64,000 nt of DNA from Maridesulfovibrio salexigens DSM 2638. Its GTDB lineage: Bacteria; Desulfobacterota; Desulfovibrionia; Desulfovibrionales; Desulfovibrionaceae. Both the position numbers and the translations under genes were made by a program. The notes under the pieces are model-generated. The model was not told the origin of the DNA. It did not search any database and saw only the letters and a program-made list of their open reading frames with translations. The DNA is taken from positions 3,215,501 to 3,279,500 of the forward strand of contig NC_012881.1 in NCBI RefSeq assembly GCF_000023445.1, written 5' to 3'. Positions 35,580 to 43,211 of the stretch are shown here, piece by piece (the first letter of the stretch is position 1; every line of letters begins with the position of its first letter).

Positions 35580-36119
35580 ATGGAAATGAGAGGAACAACC
35601 ATTCTGGCCGTTAAAGACGATAAAGGCACTGCCATGATCGGTGACGGTCAGGTCACTATGGGACAGGCTGTGGTTATGAAACATTCCGCAGTTAAAGTCC
35701 GCACCCTTTACAATGATCAGGTTATCGCCGGATTCGCCGGGGCGACCGCTGATGCATTTACCCTTTTTGAACGCTTTGAAAAGAAACTCAAAACCTACTC
35801 CGGCAACCTTGTGCGCTCCGCCGTTGAGATGGCTACCGACTGGCGCACTGATAAATTCCTGCGCAAGCTGGAAGCAATGATCATGGTGGCTGATGCCGAG
35901 CATATCCTCATCATCAGCGGTAACGGTGATGTTATCGAGCCTGATGACGGTGTCGCAGCTATTGGTTCCGGTGGTTCATACGCCCTTTCCGCAGCCCGTG
36001 CACTTATGCGCAATACCGATATGCCCGCTGCGGACATCGCCCAGAAATCCATGGAAATCGCCAGTGAAATCTGCGTTTACACCAACGACCACTTTGTTCT
36101 CAAAACCCTTGAAAAATAA
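35580..36119 (+). CDS. hslV: ATP-dependent protease peptidase subunit HslV
   Basis: A 179-residue proteasome-type peptidase. The mature catalytic residue is a Thr in [13 protein letters not shown], so a short propeptide (MEMRG) should be removed autocatalytically. GDGQVT and [14 protein letters not shown] are diagnostic. Three in-frame ATGs lie close together (35562, 35574, 35580); AGGAG at 35569-35573 is correctly spaced only for the last. It forms a double hexamer that degrades proteins fed by HslU, whose gene starts 19 bases downstream. Confidence 0.95.
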   Translation: MEMRGTTILAVKDDKGTAMIGDGQVTMGQAVVMKHSAVKVRTLYNDQVIAGFAGATADAFTLFERFEKKLKTYSGNLVRSAVEMATDWRTDKFLRKLEAMIMVADAEHILIISGNGDVIEPDDGVAAIGSGGSYALSAARALMRNTDMPAADIAQKSMEIASEICVYTNDHFVLKTLEK

Positions 36120-36138
36120 AATTTCGCGAGCCTAACAA

Positions 36139-37512
36139 ATGAGCAATCTTACACCTAGAGAAATCGTTTCTGAACTGGACAAATTCATCATCGGCCAGTC
36201 CGATGCCAAACGGATGGTCGCCATTGCCATGCGTAACCGCTGGCGCCGTCAGCAGCTTCCACCGGAACTGCGTGACGAAATAGCACCCAAAAACATCATC
36301 ATGATGGGCCCCACCGGGGTTGGTAAAACCGAAATCGCCCGCCGTCTGGCTAAACTTGCCGGATGTCCTTTCTTCAAGGTCGAAGCCACTAAATTCACCG
36401 AAGTTGGCTACGTTGGCCGCGATGTTGAATCCATGGTCCGCGACCTGATGGAAATCGGTATCAACCTTGTGCGCAAGGAAGAAATGGAGAAGGTCAAAGT
36501 TAAGGCTGAAAAACACGCAGAAGACGCACTTCTCGACATTCTGCTCCCCTCTTCCAAGCCCAAGCAGCCCGGTATGGGATTCTTCAATCCCGCTGCCCCT
36601 GAAGAGCAGGAAGAACAGCCCTCAGCAGATCAGTCGTCCACCCGCGAAAAATTCCGTAAAATGTGGCGCGAAGGCAAACTCGATGACCGTGAAGTGGAAA
36701 TCGAAGTTTCCGTACAGGGCGGCGGCGTGGAAATCATGTCCATGCCCGGAATGGAAGACATGGGCATGCAGGTCAACGATATGATCGGCAAGATGTTCCC
36801 CAACAAGAAAAAAATGCGCAAGGTCAAAATCCGCGAGGCTTACGACATCCTCATCCAGCAGGAATCCGACAAGCTCATTGATATGGATAACGTGGCAGAA
36901 CTGGCCCGTGAACGCGTAGAACAGGGCGGTATCCTCTTCCTCGATGAAATCGACAAAATCGCAGGTAATCAGGAAGGTGGCGGTTCCGCAAATGTATCCC
37001 GCGAAGGTGTGCAGCGTGACCTTCTTCCCGTTGTTGAAGGCTGCGTAGTCAACACCAAGTACGGCATGGTCAAGACCGACCACATCCTGTTTATCTCTGC
37101 CGGTGCATTCAGCTACGCCAAGCCCTCGGACCTTATTCCCGAGCTTCAGGGACGTTTTCCCCTGCGTGTGGAACTGACATCTCTCGACAAGGACGACTTC
37201 TACCGCATCCTCACCGAGCCGCAGAACGCTCTTACTGTACAGTACAAAGCCCTGCTGGAAACCGAAAACCTGAACATTGATTTCAGCCGCGAAGCACTTG
37301 AAGAAGTGGCCCTCAACGCCCAGAAATTCAATGAAGAGACCGAAAACATCGGTGCGCGTAGACTTTACACTATCATGGAAAAGATTCTCTCTGACCTTTC
37401 CTTTGAAGCCCCGGACCGTTCCGGTGATTCAATTGTTATTGACAAGGAATACGTACAGAAACAACTGCAAGATGTAACTGAAGACAGAGATCTTTCACGT
37501 TACATTCTTTAG
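36139..37512 (+). CDS. hslU: HslU unfoldase ATPase
   Basis: A 457-residue AAA+ ATPase. Walker A is GPTGVGKT (about 56-63), the I-domain spans about 110-250 with a Met/Glu-rich part, Walker B is [10 protein letters not shown], and the C-terminal tail DLSRYIL is the segment that inserts into HslV. It unfolds substrates for HslV. The ribosome binding site is weak, consistent with translational coupling to hslV. No clear sigma-32 promoter is visible upstream of hslV. A strong terminator follows. Confidence 0.97.
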   Translation: MSNLTPREIVSELDKFIIGQSDAKRMVAIAMRNRWRRQQLPPELRDEIAPKNIIMMGPTGVGKTEIARRLAKLAGCPFFKVEATKFTEVGYVGRDVESMVRDLMEIGINLVRKEEMEKVKVKAEKHAEDALLDILLPSSKPKQPGMGFFNPAAPEEQEEQPSADQSSTREKFRKMWREGKLDDREVEIEVSVQGGGVEIMSMPGMEDMGMQVNDMIGKMFPNKKKMRKVKIREAYDILIQQESDKLIDMDNVAELARERVEQGGILFLDEIDKIAGNQEGGGSANVSREGVQRDLLPVVEGCVVNTKYGMVKTDHILFISAGAFSYAKPSDLIPELQGRFPLRVELTSLDKDDFYRILTEPQNALTVQYKALLETENLNIDFSREALEEVALNAQKFNEETENIGARRLYTIMEKILSDLSFEAPDRSGDSIVIDKEYVQKQLQDVTEDRDLSRYIL

Positions 37513-37542
37513 AAGTCCTTATATTTATATTAATTTAACAGT

Positions 37543-37577
37543 AAAGCGGGACAGTTGTAATACTGTCCCGCTTTTTT
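37543..37577 (+). terminator. Terminator after hslU
   Basis: An 11-bp perfect stem (37545-37555 with 37562-37572), a 6-base loop and a T-run. Confidence 0.93.
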
Positions 37578-37688
37578 AATGCTTTTAAAAATTGAGGCTC
37601 ATACGGATCTGTGCTATACGCACAGAGGACATCTGGCTGACATAATTTTAATTATATATTCTAAAAGTTAAGAGACAAAACAGGCGCT

Positions 37689-38435
37689 ATGGCTGAGAAC
37701 ACAGCTTCCATGCCCAAAATAAAGGGCACTTTTTCCACTAAACTAATACAGGAAATCGGGACCGGAACGACTAAAAGAAAAGTCATCCAGTCTTTCCTGT
37801 ATTTTGCAGAGGAAAAGGATAATGGAGAAGTTGGCCTGCGGGTACTTAACGAAAATGATGTTCCCTCAGGGGAAGAACAGATTATCAGTAAAGAAGAACT
37901 GCTGGAATCATTCACCCCGGAAGTTGAACTTTACACATCCACAGTATTCCCGGCCATCCAAAAACTGAATAAGACTCTTGCCAAGGCTGACCGCCAACGT
38001 CAGGAAGGGAATACCTTCACCGCAGAAATGGAATACGGCAAGGCCCTCAACATCGATGAAGACAATATCAGAGCCAACTTCGGCATCGGCCTCTGCTACC
38101 TTGACCGCAATGAAGCAGATAAAGCCACAGATGTATTCAGCAGGCTAATCGAGCTTAATGCCGCCTTTGAACTGGAACATAAACACCTCTTTAATGATTT
38201 TGGCATCTCCCTGCGAAAGAATAAAATGTTTGACGAAGCCGTTAATTTTTATTCCAGAGCATTAGGGCTTACCGATGATGACGAAAACCTATATTTCAAT
38301 ATAGCCCGCTGTCTTTATGAAAAAGGGGACCGTAAAGGTGCCCTGAAAAATGCTGAAAAATGTCTCGGCATCAATCCTAAGTCTGCTCCGGCAATGAAGC
38401 TCAAAAAATATTTGAAAAAGAAAGTTCCAGCCTGA
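37689..38435 (+). CDS. TPR protein
   Basis: A 248-residue cytoplasmic protein. Residues 1-80 form an N-terminal domain I do not recognise (IQEIGTGTTKRKVIQSFLYFAEE). Residues about 95-245 contain three to four tetratricopeptide repeats, with canonical AEMEYGKALNIDEDNIRANFGIG and YFNIARCLYEKGDRKGALKNAEKCLGINP units. It is probably a scaffold. It has its own terminator (38472-38507), so it is not cotranscribed with flgE downstream. Confidence 0.82.
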   Translation: MAENTASMPKIKGTFSTKLIQEIGTGTTKRKVIQSFLYFAEEKDNGEVGLRVLNENDVPSGEEQIISKEELLESFTPEVELYTSTVFPAIQKLNKTLAKADRQRQEGNTFTAEMEYGKALNIDEDNIRANFGIGLCYLDRNEADKATDVFSRLIELNAAFELEHKHLFNDFGISLRKNKMFDEAVNFYSRALGLTDDDENLYFNIARCLYEKGDRKGALKNAEKCLGINPKSAPAMKLKKYLKKKVPA

Positions 38436-38471
38436 TCTTAATTATTTCTCCCGGAATCATGGCAGCCACTG

Positions 38472-38507
38472 AAGTCCTCTTAATGTTTATTAAGAAGGAC
38501 TTTTTTT
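38472..38507 (+). terminator. Terminator after the TPR gene
   Basis: The stem 38472-38484 pairs with 38489-38502 (one bulged A), with a GTTT loop and seven T. It insulates flgE from upstream transcription. Confidence 0.85.
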
Positions 38508-38562
38508 CCGCCTTTATCCCAAATACAACTAACAAACCCTTGATATTGCTTAATACAAACTT

Positions 38563-38580
38563 TAGGCACGCCCCTTGCTT
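38563..38580 (+). promoter_or_regulatory. Sigma-54 promoter for flgE
   Basis: TAGGCACG-CCCC-TTGCTT matches the -24/-12 consensus (TGGCACG-N4-TTGCW), with the GG and GC elements exactly ten bases apart. Transcription should start near 38592, 85 bases before the flgE ATG. Confidence 0.82.
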
Positions 38581-38676
38581 AAGTACTGGTGACCGGATTT
38601 TTATTCCGGCCTACAGGTTAAACAGGTGCAGGCGGAGTCACAGTTTTAATGCCGACACCTATCAAGGAGTTCAATC

Positions 38677-40263
38677 ATGGGTTTCAGCTCAATGTATACA
38701 GCCGCGACGGGCGTAAAGTCACACGGAGTGCTATTGCAGCAAATCGGTGCCAACCTTGCCAACGTCAACACCACTGCTTACAAAAGCGGCGACACATTTC
38801 TTGAAACACTCGCCAGCCAGAGTTCGGGTAAAGCCAATTCCGGTATTGTGTCCGGTGGAATCAGCACACCGGGACAAATAGGGCTGGGAACGCGGGTTGC
38901 GACCACCAGAATTAATTTCAAGGAAGGATCATTCGAGACCACGAACTCAAGCACTGACATCGCTATCGGCGGTCAGGGATTTTTCCGTGTAGCCGATCCG
39001 GTCTCAAATGCCAGCCGCTACACTCGTGCGGGCAGCTTTCATTTTGATAAGAACGGGCAGCTCGTAGACTCTCACAAGAACATCCTTCAGGGCTACAAGA
39101 TTGACGATGACGGTAACATTGGCAGCACCTCGCAAAACATTGTGCTGCCCATGAAAGAAGAAACCGACACTTACGGCAACAAAATCATGGTTGTGAAGTC
39201 AGATCCGAAAGGCACTGATTCTGTAACTATGCGCACAAACCTTGATTCCGGTGCAGTAGATAACAGCAGCAGTGAAGATTCTCCTTTCTTTTCCCTGCTT
39301 CAGGAATGGGATGGAACCAAAGACACACCGTTGACTGCTGACAAGTATGAATACAACAGCTCCATCCAGATTTACGATGACAACGGCAACAAGCACGATC
39401 TGGTCGTATACTTCGATAAAGTAATAAATGACGGCGACAGTTCCGATAAAAGGCACTGGGAATACATTGTAACCGTTCCCCCCGGTGAAGATGCAAGTGC
39501 ATTGACCGGAACCTCCGGTGCCGGACTTGTTATGGCCGGGACGCTCACTTTTTCCGGTGACGGAGCCCTGCTCAACCAGAGCGCCTTCACTCTTGCAGCA
39601 GGTTCAGCAGACGGTAAGGATCTCGCCAACTGGGAACAGGCAACCCTGAACAGTAACGGACAGCCTACTTTCAGCGTGACTCTCTCCGGGGCAAGCGGAA
39701 CCGCTTCAGCACAGACCATATCCCTTGATATGGGGATCACTTCCGGGACAGACTCATGGAACACCACCGGAGTGACTGCTGCGGACATAGGCAGCAATGC
39801 ATCCTCACTGCCCGGAATGGTAGACGGTAAGCTCAACGCTCTTGCCACCACAGACTACTACGGTTCATCATCCACCATCAGCCAGTCACAGGACGGCTTC
39901 GGAGAGGGGTACCTCCAGAATGTATCCTTCAGCCCGGATGGAATTATGAGTGCACTGTTCTCAAATGGAATGAGCGCTGAACTCTATCAGGTAAACCTGT
40001 ACAATTTTAAGAATGAATTCGGACTGCGCCGTGAAGGATCAAACTACTTCAGCGCTACAATCGACTCAGGAGAGGCAATCCAAGGTGTAGCCCGAAAAGA
40101 TGGGCTCGGCTCTGTGGTAAGCAACAGCCTTGAAACCTCAAACGTGGATCTGGCGGATGAATTTGCCTACATGATTCTGACCCAGCGCGGTTTTCAGGCA
40201 AACTCCAAGGGAATCACCACCACGGATTCAATGATCAACACAGCTCTTGGCATCAAGAAGTAA
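38677..40263 (+). CDS. flgE: Flagellar hook protein FlgE
   Basis: A 528-residue axial protein. The conserved N-terminal helix and rod motif (TAATGVKSHGVLLQQIGANLANVNTTAYK) and the C-terminal helix (SNVDLADEFAYMILTQRGFQANSKGI) define the FlgE/FlgF/FlgG family. The length and the variable central domain (about 140-400) identify it as the hook. It polymerises as the universal joint between rod and filament. AAGGAG lies six bases before the ATG. It is monocistronic: a terminator and a sigma-54 promoter lie before it and a strong terminator after it. The usual partners flgD and fliK are not adjacent. Confidence 0.96.
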   Translation: MGFSSMYTAATGVKSHGVLLQQIGANLANVNTTAYKSGDTFLETLASQSSGKANSGIVSGGISTPGQIGLGTRVATTRINFKEGSFETTNSSTDIAIGGQGFFRVADPVSNASRYTRAGSFHFDKNGQLVDSHKNILQGYKIDDDGNIGSTSQNIVLPMKEETDTYGNKIMVVKSDPKGTDSVTMRTNLDSGAVDNSSSEDSPFFSLLQEWDGTKDTPLTADKYEYNSSIQIYDDNGNKHDLVVYFDKVINDGDSSDKRHWEYIVTVPPGEDASALTGTSGAGLVMAGTLTFSGDGALLNQSAFTLAAGSADGKDLANWEQATLNSNGQPTFSVTLSGASGTASAQTISLDMGITSGTDSWNTTGVTAADIGSNASSLPGMVDGKLNALATTDYYGSSSTISQSQDGFGEGYLQNVSFSPDGIMSALFSNGMSAELYQVNLYNFKNEFGLRREGSNYFSATIDSGEAIQGVARKDGLGSVVSNSLETSNVDLADEFAYMILTQRGFQANSKGITTTDSMINTALGIKK

Positions 40264-40287
40264 CCTGAACATCAAATAAGCAAAAAC

Positions 40288-40324
40288 AAAGCCCCCTCTG
40301 AGATACTCAGAGGGGGCTTTTCAA
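40288..40324 (+). terminator. Terminator after flgE
   Basis: A 15-bp stem (40288-40302 with 40306-40320) closed by three bases, ending in TTTT. It could also serve the converging ferritin-like gene. Confidence 0.88.
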
Positions 40325-40341
40325 TACCTTTGCAGCTAAAG

Positions 40342-40815
40342 CTAGCTGAGTTTTTCCGCCAGCATGCGCAGGTGTTTACGCTCTTCGTCAATACATTCTT
40401 CAACGAATTTACGCTCTGAATCGGGAACCATTCTCTTCAATTCAGTGAAAAGAAGAATGGTGTCCTTTTCAAAACGCATAGCAGCTCGCACAGCCTGCTC
40501 AAAATTGAAAGCCTCGTCTTTAAAAGCCTCGGTGTAATCAAAGTTGAAAACATCGTGGGAATCAACAAGAGCCATCACATACTGGGTATATTCTTCATAG
40601 TCGCTTCCCGGAGGGACCTCAATAGAACCGATACGGTCACGCATATCACGGAAAAACAGTTCATGCCGGGATTCTTCCTCGGCAAAGAATTCAAAAAATT
40701 CCTTTGCGCCGGGATCTTTTGCCTCATCTGCAGCCAACAGGTAGAAAGCCTGTCCTTTCTGCTCAATACGCATTGCAAGTTCTGCCACTTCATTAGCACT
40801 GAAAAAGGTTACCAT
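40342..40815 (-). CDS. Ferritin-like/rubrerythrin-type diiron protein
   Basis: A 157-residue four-helix protein. The iron ligands are in the expected places: an early Glu in RIEQKGQAFY, EEESRH on helix 2, a Glu in MRFEKDT on helix 3, and DEERKH on helix 4. It lacks the C-terminal rubredoxin domain of rubrerythrin, so it is closer to the short ferritin-like family. Such proteins handle peroxide or iron in anaerobes. GAGGTG lies before the ATG. Single gene. Confidence 0.87.
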   Translation of the reverse strand: MVTFFSANEVAELAMRIEQKGQAFYLLAADEAKDPGAKEFFEFFAEEESRHELFFRDMRDRIGSIEVPPGSDYEEYTQYVMALVDSHDVFNFDYTEAFKDEAFNFEQAVRAAMRFEKDTILLFTELKRMVPDSERKFVEECIDEERKHLRMLAEKLS

Positions 40816-41132
40816 ATGTACACCTCGTAAATTAAAAACTTCCTGTGGAAATCGATTTATTTATGATCTATCTTTGGATAAATCCGCCAAATCTCTGCAA
40901 ACAGATGGTCATTGATTTTTAATATTAACCAGAGTTCTCAAAAGCGCAACCGTAATAAGTTATATTTTTAGCGAACAACCTTTGCCATTTTTATCATTCA
41001 AGAATATAAAAAGATAATGGATTTCTTCTAAAAAAAATTGCACAAATATCTTTTAATCGACAAGCTGAACCTTGGTTAACGGGTAATTATTCAACCCAAA
41101 CCGTCTTAAATAAATCTGCCAAAGGTGATAAA
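40816..41132. other. AT-rich divergent intergenic region
   Basis: This 317-bp gap between the divergent ferritin-like gene and the Hpt-like/HisC-like gene contains no gene. A short dyad TTTGG-N9-CCAAA at 40873-40891 is the only symmetric element I noticed. AAAGGTGA just before 41133 is the ribosome binding site of the next gene. I see no convincing promoter by eye. Confidence 0.45.
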
Positions 41133-42743
41133 ATGACTGATAATTTACAAGAAGATGTGGCACTGCAACATTTCGTGGAACAATCTCTGGACAAACTGGA
41201 CCAGATTGAAAATGTACTCATTGAAATGGAAAAAAGTTCATCCCCTTCTGCGGCCTCTGTCGCACAGGTATACGGGATACTTGTCTCCCTCAAAGAAAGC
41301 GCATCACTGCTCGAGCTTACCAACATCAGTCGTGTTGCCGACGAGATAGGCAAAGTCCTTGATCAGATATTTAAAAATGAGATTGAACTTAGCAATGACC
41401 TGTTGAATATCATCATTGATTCGTTCGACAAACTTAATGAAATAGTCAGTAACGCCACCCTGAGTGACGATATCGATATCCGCATAATCACCCTGCCTCT
41501 TGAAATGTATTCCAAGCCCGTGACCAAAACAGAAGCAAGGGAACCGCAAAAGAAGGCAGAAACAGCTACACTTGCCCCGGAACCGGAGCCGGTCGCTGCA
41601 CCGGAACCTGAACCCGAAGTAACGGCAGCTCCCGCTGAAGAAATTAAGGAACCCGAACTTCCGGAGACCGAGATTCCGCAAGCAAAACCCAAACCCGGCA
41701 AAAAGCTGAGCTCAGCAGCTTTTCGTAAAAAATACGGAATCAAAAAAGAAATAGACCTTGCCAGCAATTCCAACCCGCTGGGAGTATCAAAGGCCGTTTC
41801 TAACTCTATAGTAAATATGGCCAACAACTGTTCCGCCTTTGAGAACGGTTCGGCTGACAGCCTTAAATTCGGCCTTGCAAAACGGCATGATGTGCCTGAA
41901 GAGTGTGTGCTCGTGGCCGGAGGAGCCGTTGAGATTCTTGATCTGGCCCTGCGTTTAACGGCTATACCGGGTGTAGACCATGTACTCAGCTATGAATACG
42001 GCATGCCGGAATACAGCAGCGTCGCAGCCTTATGCGGTGTGGAACTTTTACGCCTGCCCAGAGGCCGCAACTATTCACCGCCCTTGGACCAGCTGGTAAC
42101 GACAGCAAATGAAAACACAGCCGCAGTAATCATCACCAACCCGGACGAGCCATCCGGTTACGGACTTCCCGCTGAAGAACTTGCAACCATGTCCAACCTG
42201 CTGCCGAAGCGGACACTGCTCATTGTAGATGAAAGGTCTGTGGAATTTTCATGGCCTGAAGATGATTATTCAATGGTCAATTTTCTGGAAAAAGCACCCA
42301 ATCTTGTTATCCTGCGCAGCTTCTCGTGGTCCTTCGGGCTTAGGGGGGTGCGGCTTGGATATGCACTAATGAACAGCGAACGAGCCAGAGAGTTTGAAGA
42401 ATCCAGACTCCCTACTCCCATCAGCCCATTGAATATCGGTGCCGGGCTGGCAGCGCTCAACCACAACGAATTCTATTACTCTACCATAGCCCTGATAATC
42501 AGAGGCCGGGAACGCGTCCAAAAAGGGCTGGAAGAACTTGGTTGTACCGTATACCCCAGCCAGAGTAATTTCATCATGTTCAGTTCTCCTATTCCGGCAA
42601 AACAGCTGTGCGCAGAAATGTTAGACCATGGATTTAAATTAAGGAAACTGGATGATTTCGGACTACCGGATATGCTGACTGTTTCTATCGGCAACAATTC
42701 CCGCAATAGAATGTTTCTGGCAGCCATGAAAAACATTTTATAA
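41133..42743 (+). CDS. Fusion of a His-less Hpt-like domain and a Lys-less HisC-like aminotransferase domain
   Basis: A 536-residue protein in two parts. Residues about 8-108 align well with the CheA P1/Hpt helical bundle, but the phosphorylated His is Val51 in VSLKESASLLEL. A linker rich in Pro, Glu and Ala (about 130-190) follows. Residues about 205-536 have the fold-type-I aminotransferase pattern of HisC (LASNSNPLG, TNPDEPSG, IVDERSVEF, GLRGVRLGYA). However, the PLP lysine position is Trp399 (SFSWSFGLRG against SKAFGLAG). The PLP-contacting Asn and Tyr of NPNNPTG and DEAY are Glu339 and Ser369, and the C-terminal substrate Arg is also gone. Asp366 is kept. Both parts therefore look non-catalytic. 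It is followed 15 bases later by a lipoprotein gene and then an MCP. The role is unknown; signalling or scaffolding is inference. Confidence 0.85.
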   Translation: MTDNLQEDVALQHFVEQSLDKLDQIENVLIEMEKSSSPSAASVAQVYGILVSLKESASLLELTNISRVADEIGKVLDQIFKNEIELSNDLLNIIIDSFDKLNEIVSNATLSDDIDIRIITLPLEMYSKPVTKTEAREPQKKAETATLAPEPEPVAAPEPEPEVTAAPAEEIKEPELPETEIPQAKPKPGKKLSSAAFRKKYGIKKEIDLASNSNPLGVSKAVSNSIVNMANNCSAFENGSADSLKFGLAKRHDVPEECVLVAGGAVEILDLALRLTAIPGVDHVLSYEYGMPEYSSVAALCGVELLRLPRGRNYSPPLDQLVTTANENTAAVIITNPDEPSGYGLPAEELATMSNLLPKRTLLIVDERSVEFSWPEDDYSMVNFLEKAPNLVILRSFSWSFGLRGVRLGYALMNSERAREFEESRLPTPISPLNIGAGLAALNHNEFYYSTIALIIRGRERVQKGLEELGCTVYPSQSNFIMFSSPIPAKQLCAEMLDHGFKLRKLDDFGLPDMLTVSIGNNSRNRMFLAAMKNIL

Positions 42744-42757
42744 ACCCGGAGGATTCC

Positions 42758-43075
42758 ATGTTGAAAAAAGTTCTTCTAAGCAACATCCTGCTACTCTTTC
42801 TGGCAGGCTGCTCAGGCCATACAACCAGCATGCAGGATGTCAGCTCCTTTTGCAGATCACTAGCCACGGAAGAATTGTGTGACACTCAGGATTCCATATG
42901 TGCTAAATACTCCGAAATCACACTTGCCCCATACAAATCCGCCAAGGAATGCCGTATGAGCTGCGAAAGTGTGCGTATGAAAATGAACTCACTCCCCGAC
43001 AAGCAGGATTGCCTGCAACTGCTCCAGAGCGTAGAAGAGAAATGTAATGAGTTCTGCAACTCAAATTACGAATAA
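42758..43075 (+). CDS. Small Cys-rich lipoprotein
   Basis: A 105-residue lipoprotein. The signal peptide ends in the lipobox LAGC (Cys18), followed by Ser-Gly, so lipidation at Cys18 is expected. The mature chain carries eight further Cys, enough for several disulphides. I do not recognise the family. GGAGG lies five bases before the ATG, 15 bases after the preceding gene, so it is almost certainly cotranscribed with the Hpt-like/HisC-like gene. Confidence 0.75.
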   Translation: MLKKVLLSNILLLFLAGCSGHTTSMQDVSSFCRSLATEELCDTQDSICAKYSEITLAPYKSAKECRMSCESVRMKMNSLPDKQDCLQLLQSVEEKCNEFCNSNYE

Positions 43076-43139
43076 TACTGTTTCATTTCTCACACATCTT
43101 GCAAGTCAGAACTCTCTGACGTAAAGACTAATCAAATAT

Positions 43140-43174
43140 ATAGGCAGTGCTTCAACAAAAGAAGCACTGCCTAT
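43140..43174 (+). repeat. Perfect 14-bp hairpin between lipoprotein and MCP genes
   Basis: The arm 43140-43153 is the exact inverse of 43161-43174, with a 7-base loop AACAAAA. No T-run follows. It may terminate weakly, protect a 3' end, or set the ratio of lipoprotein to MCP mRNA. Confidence 0.65.
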
Positions 43175-43211
43175 GATTAATAGTTAAACAAACAAAAGGA
43201 TTTTTTGCGCC

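Noticed and set aside
38459-38716. 85-codon open frame before flgE
   Set aside because: It runs through the terminator at 38472-38507 and the sigma-54 promoter and has no coding character.
40873-40891. TTTGG-N9-CCAAA dyad as a Fur or PerR box near the ferritin-like gene
   Set aside because: It does not match the consensus of either regulator; too short to claim.
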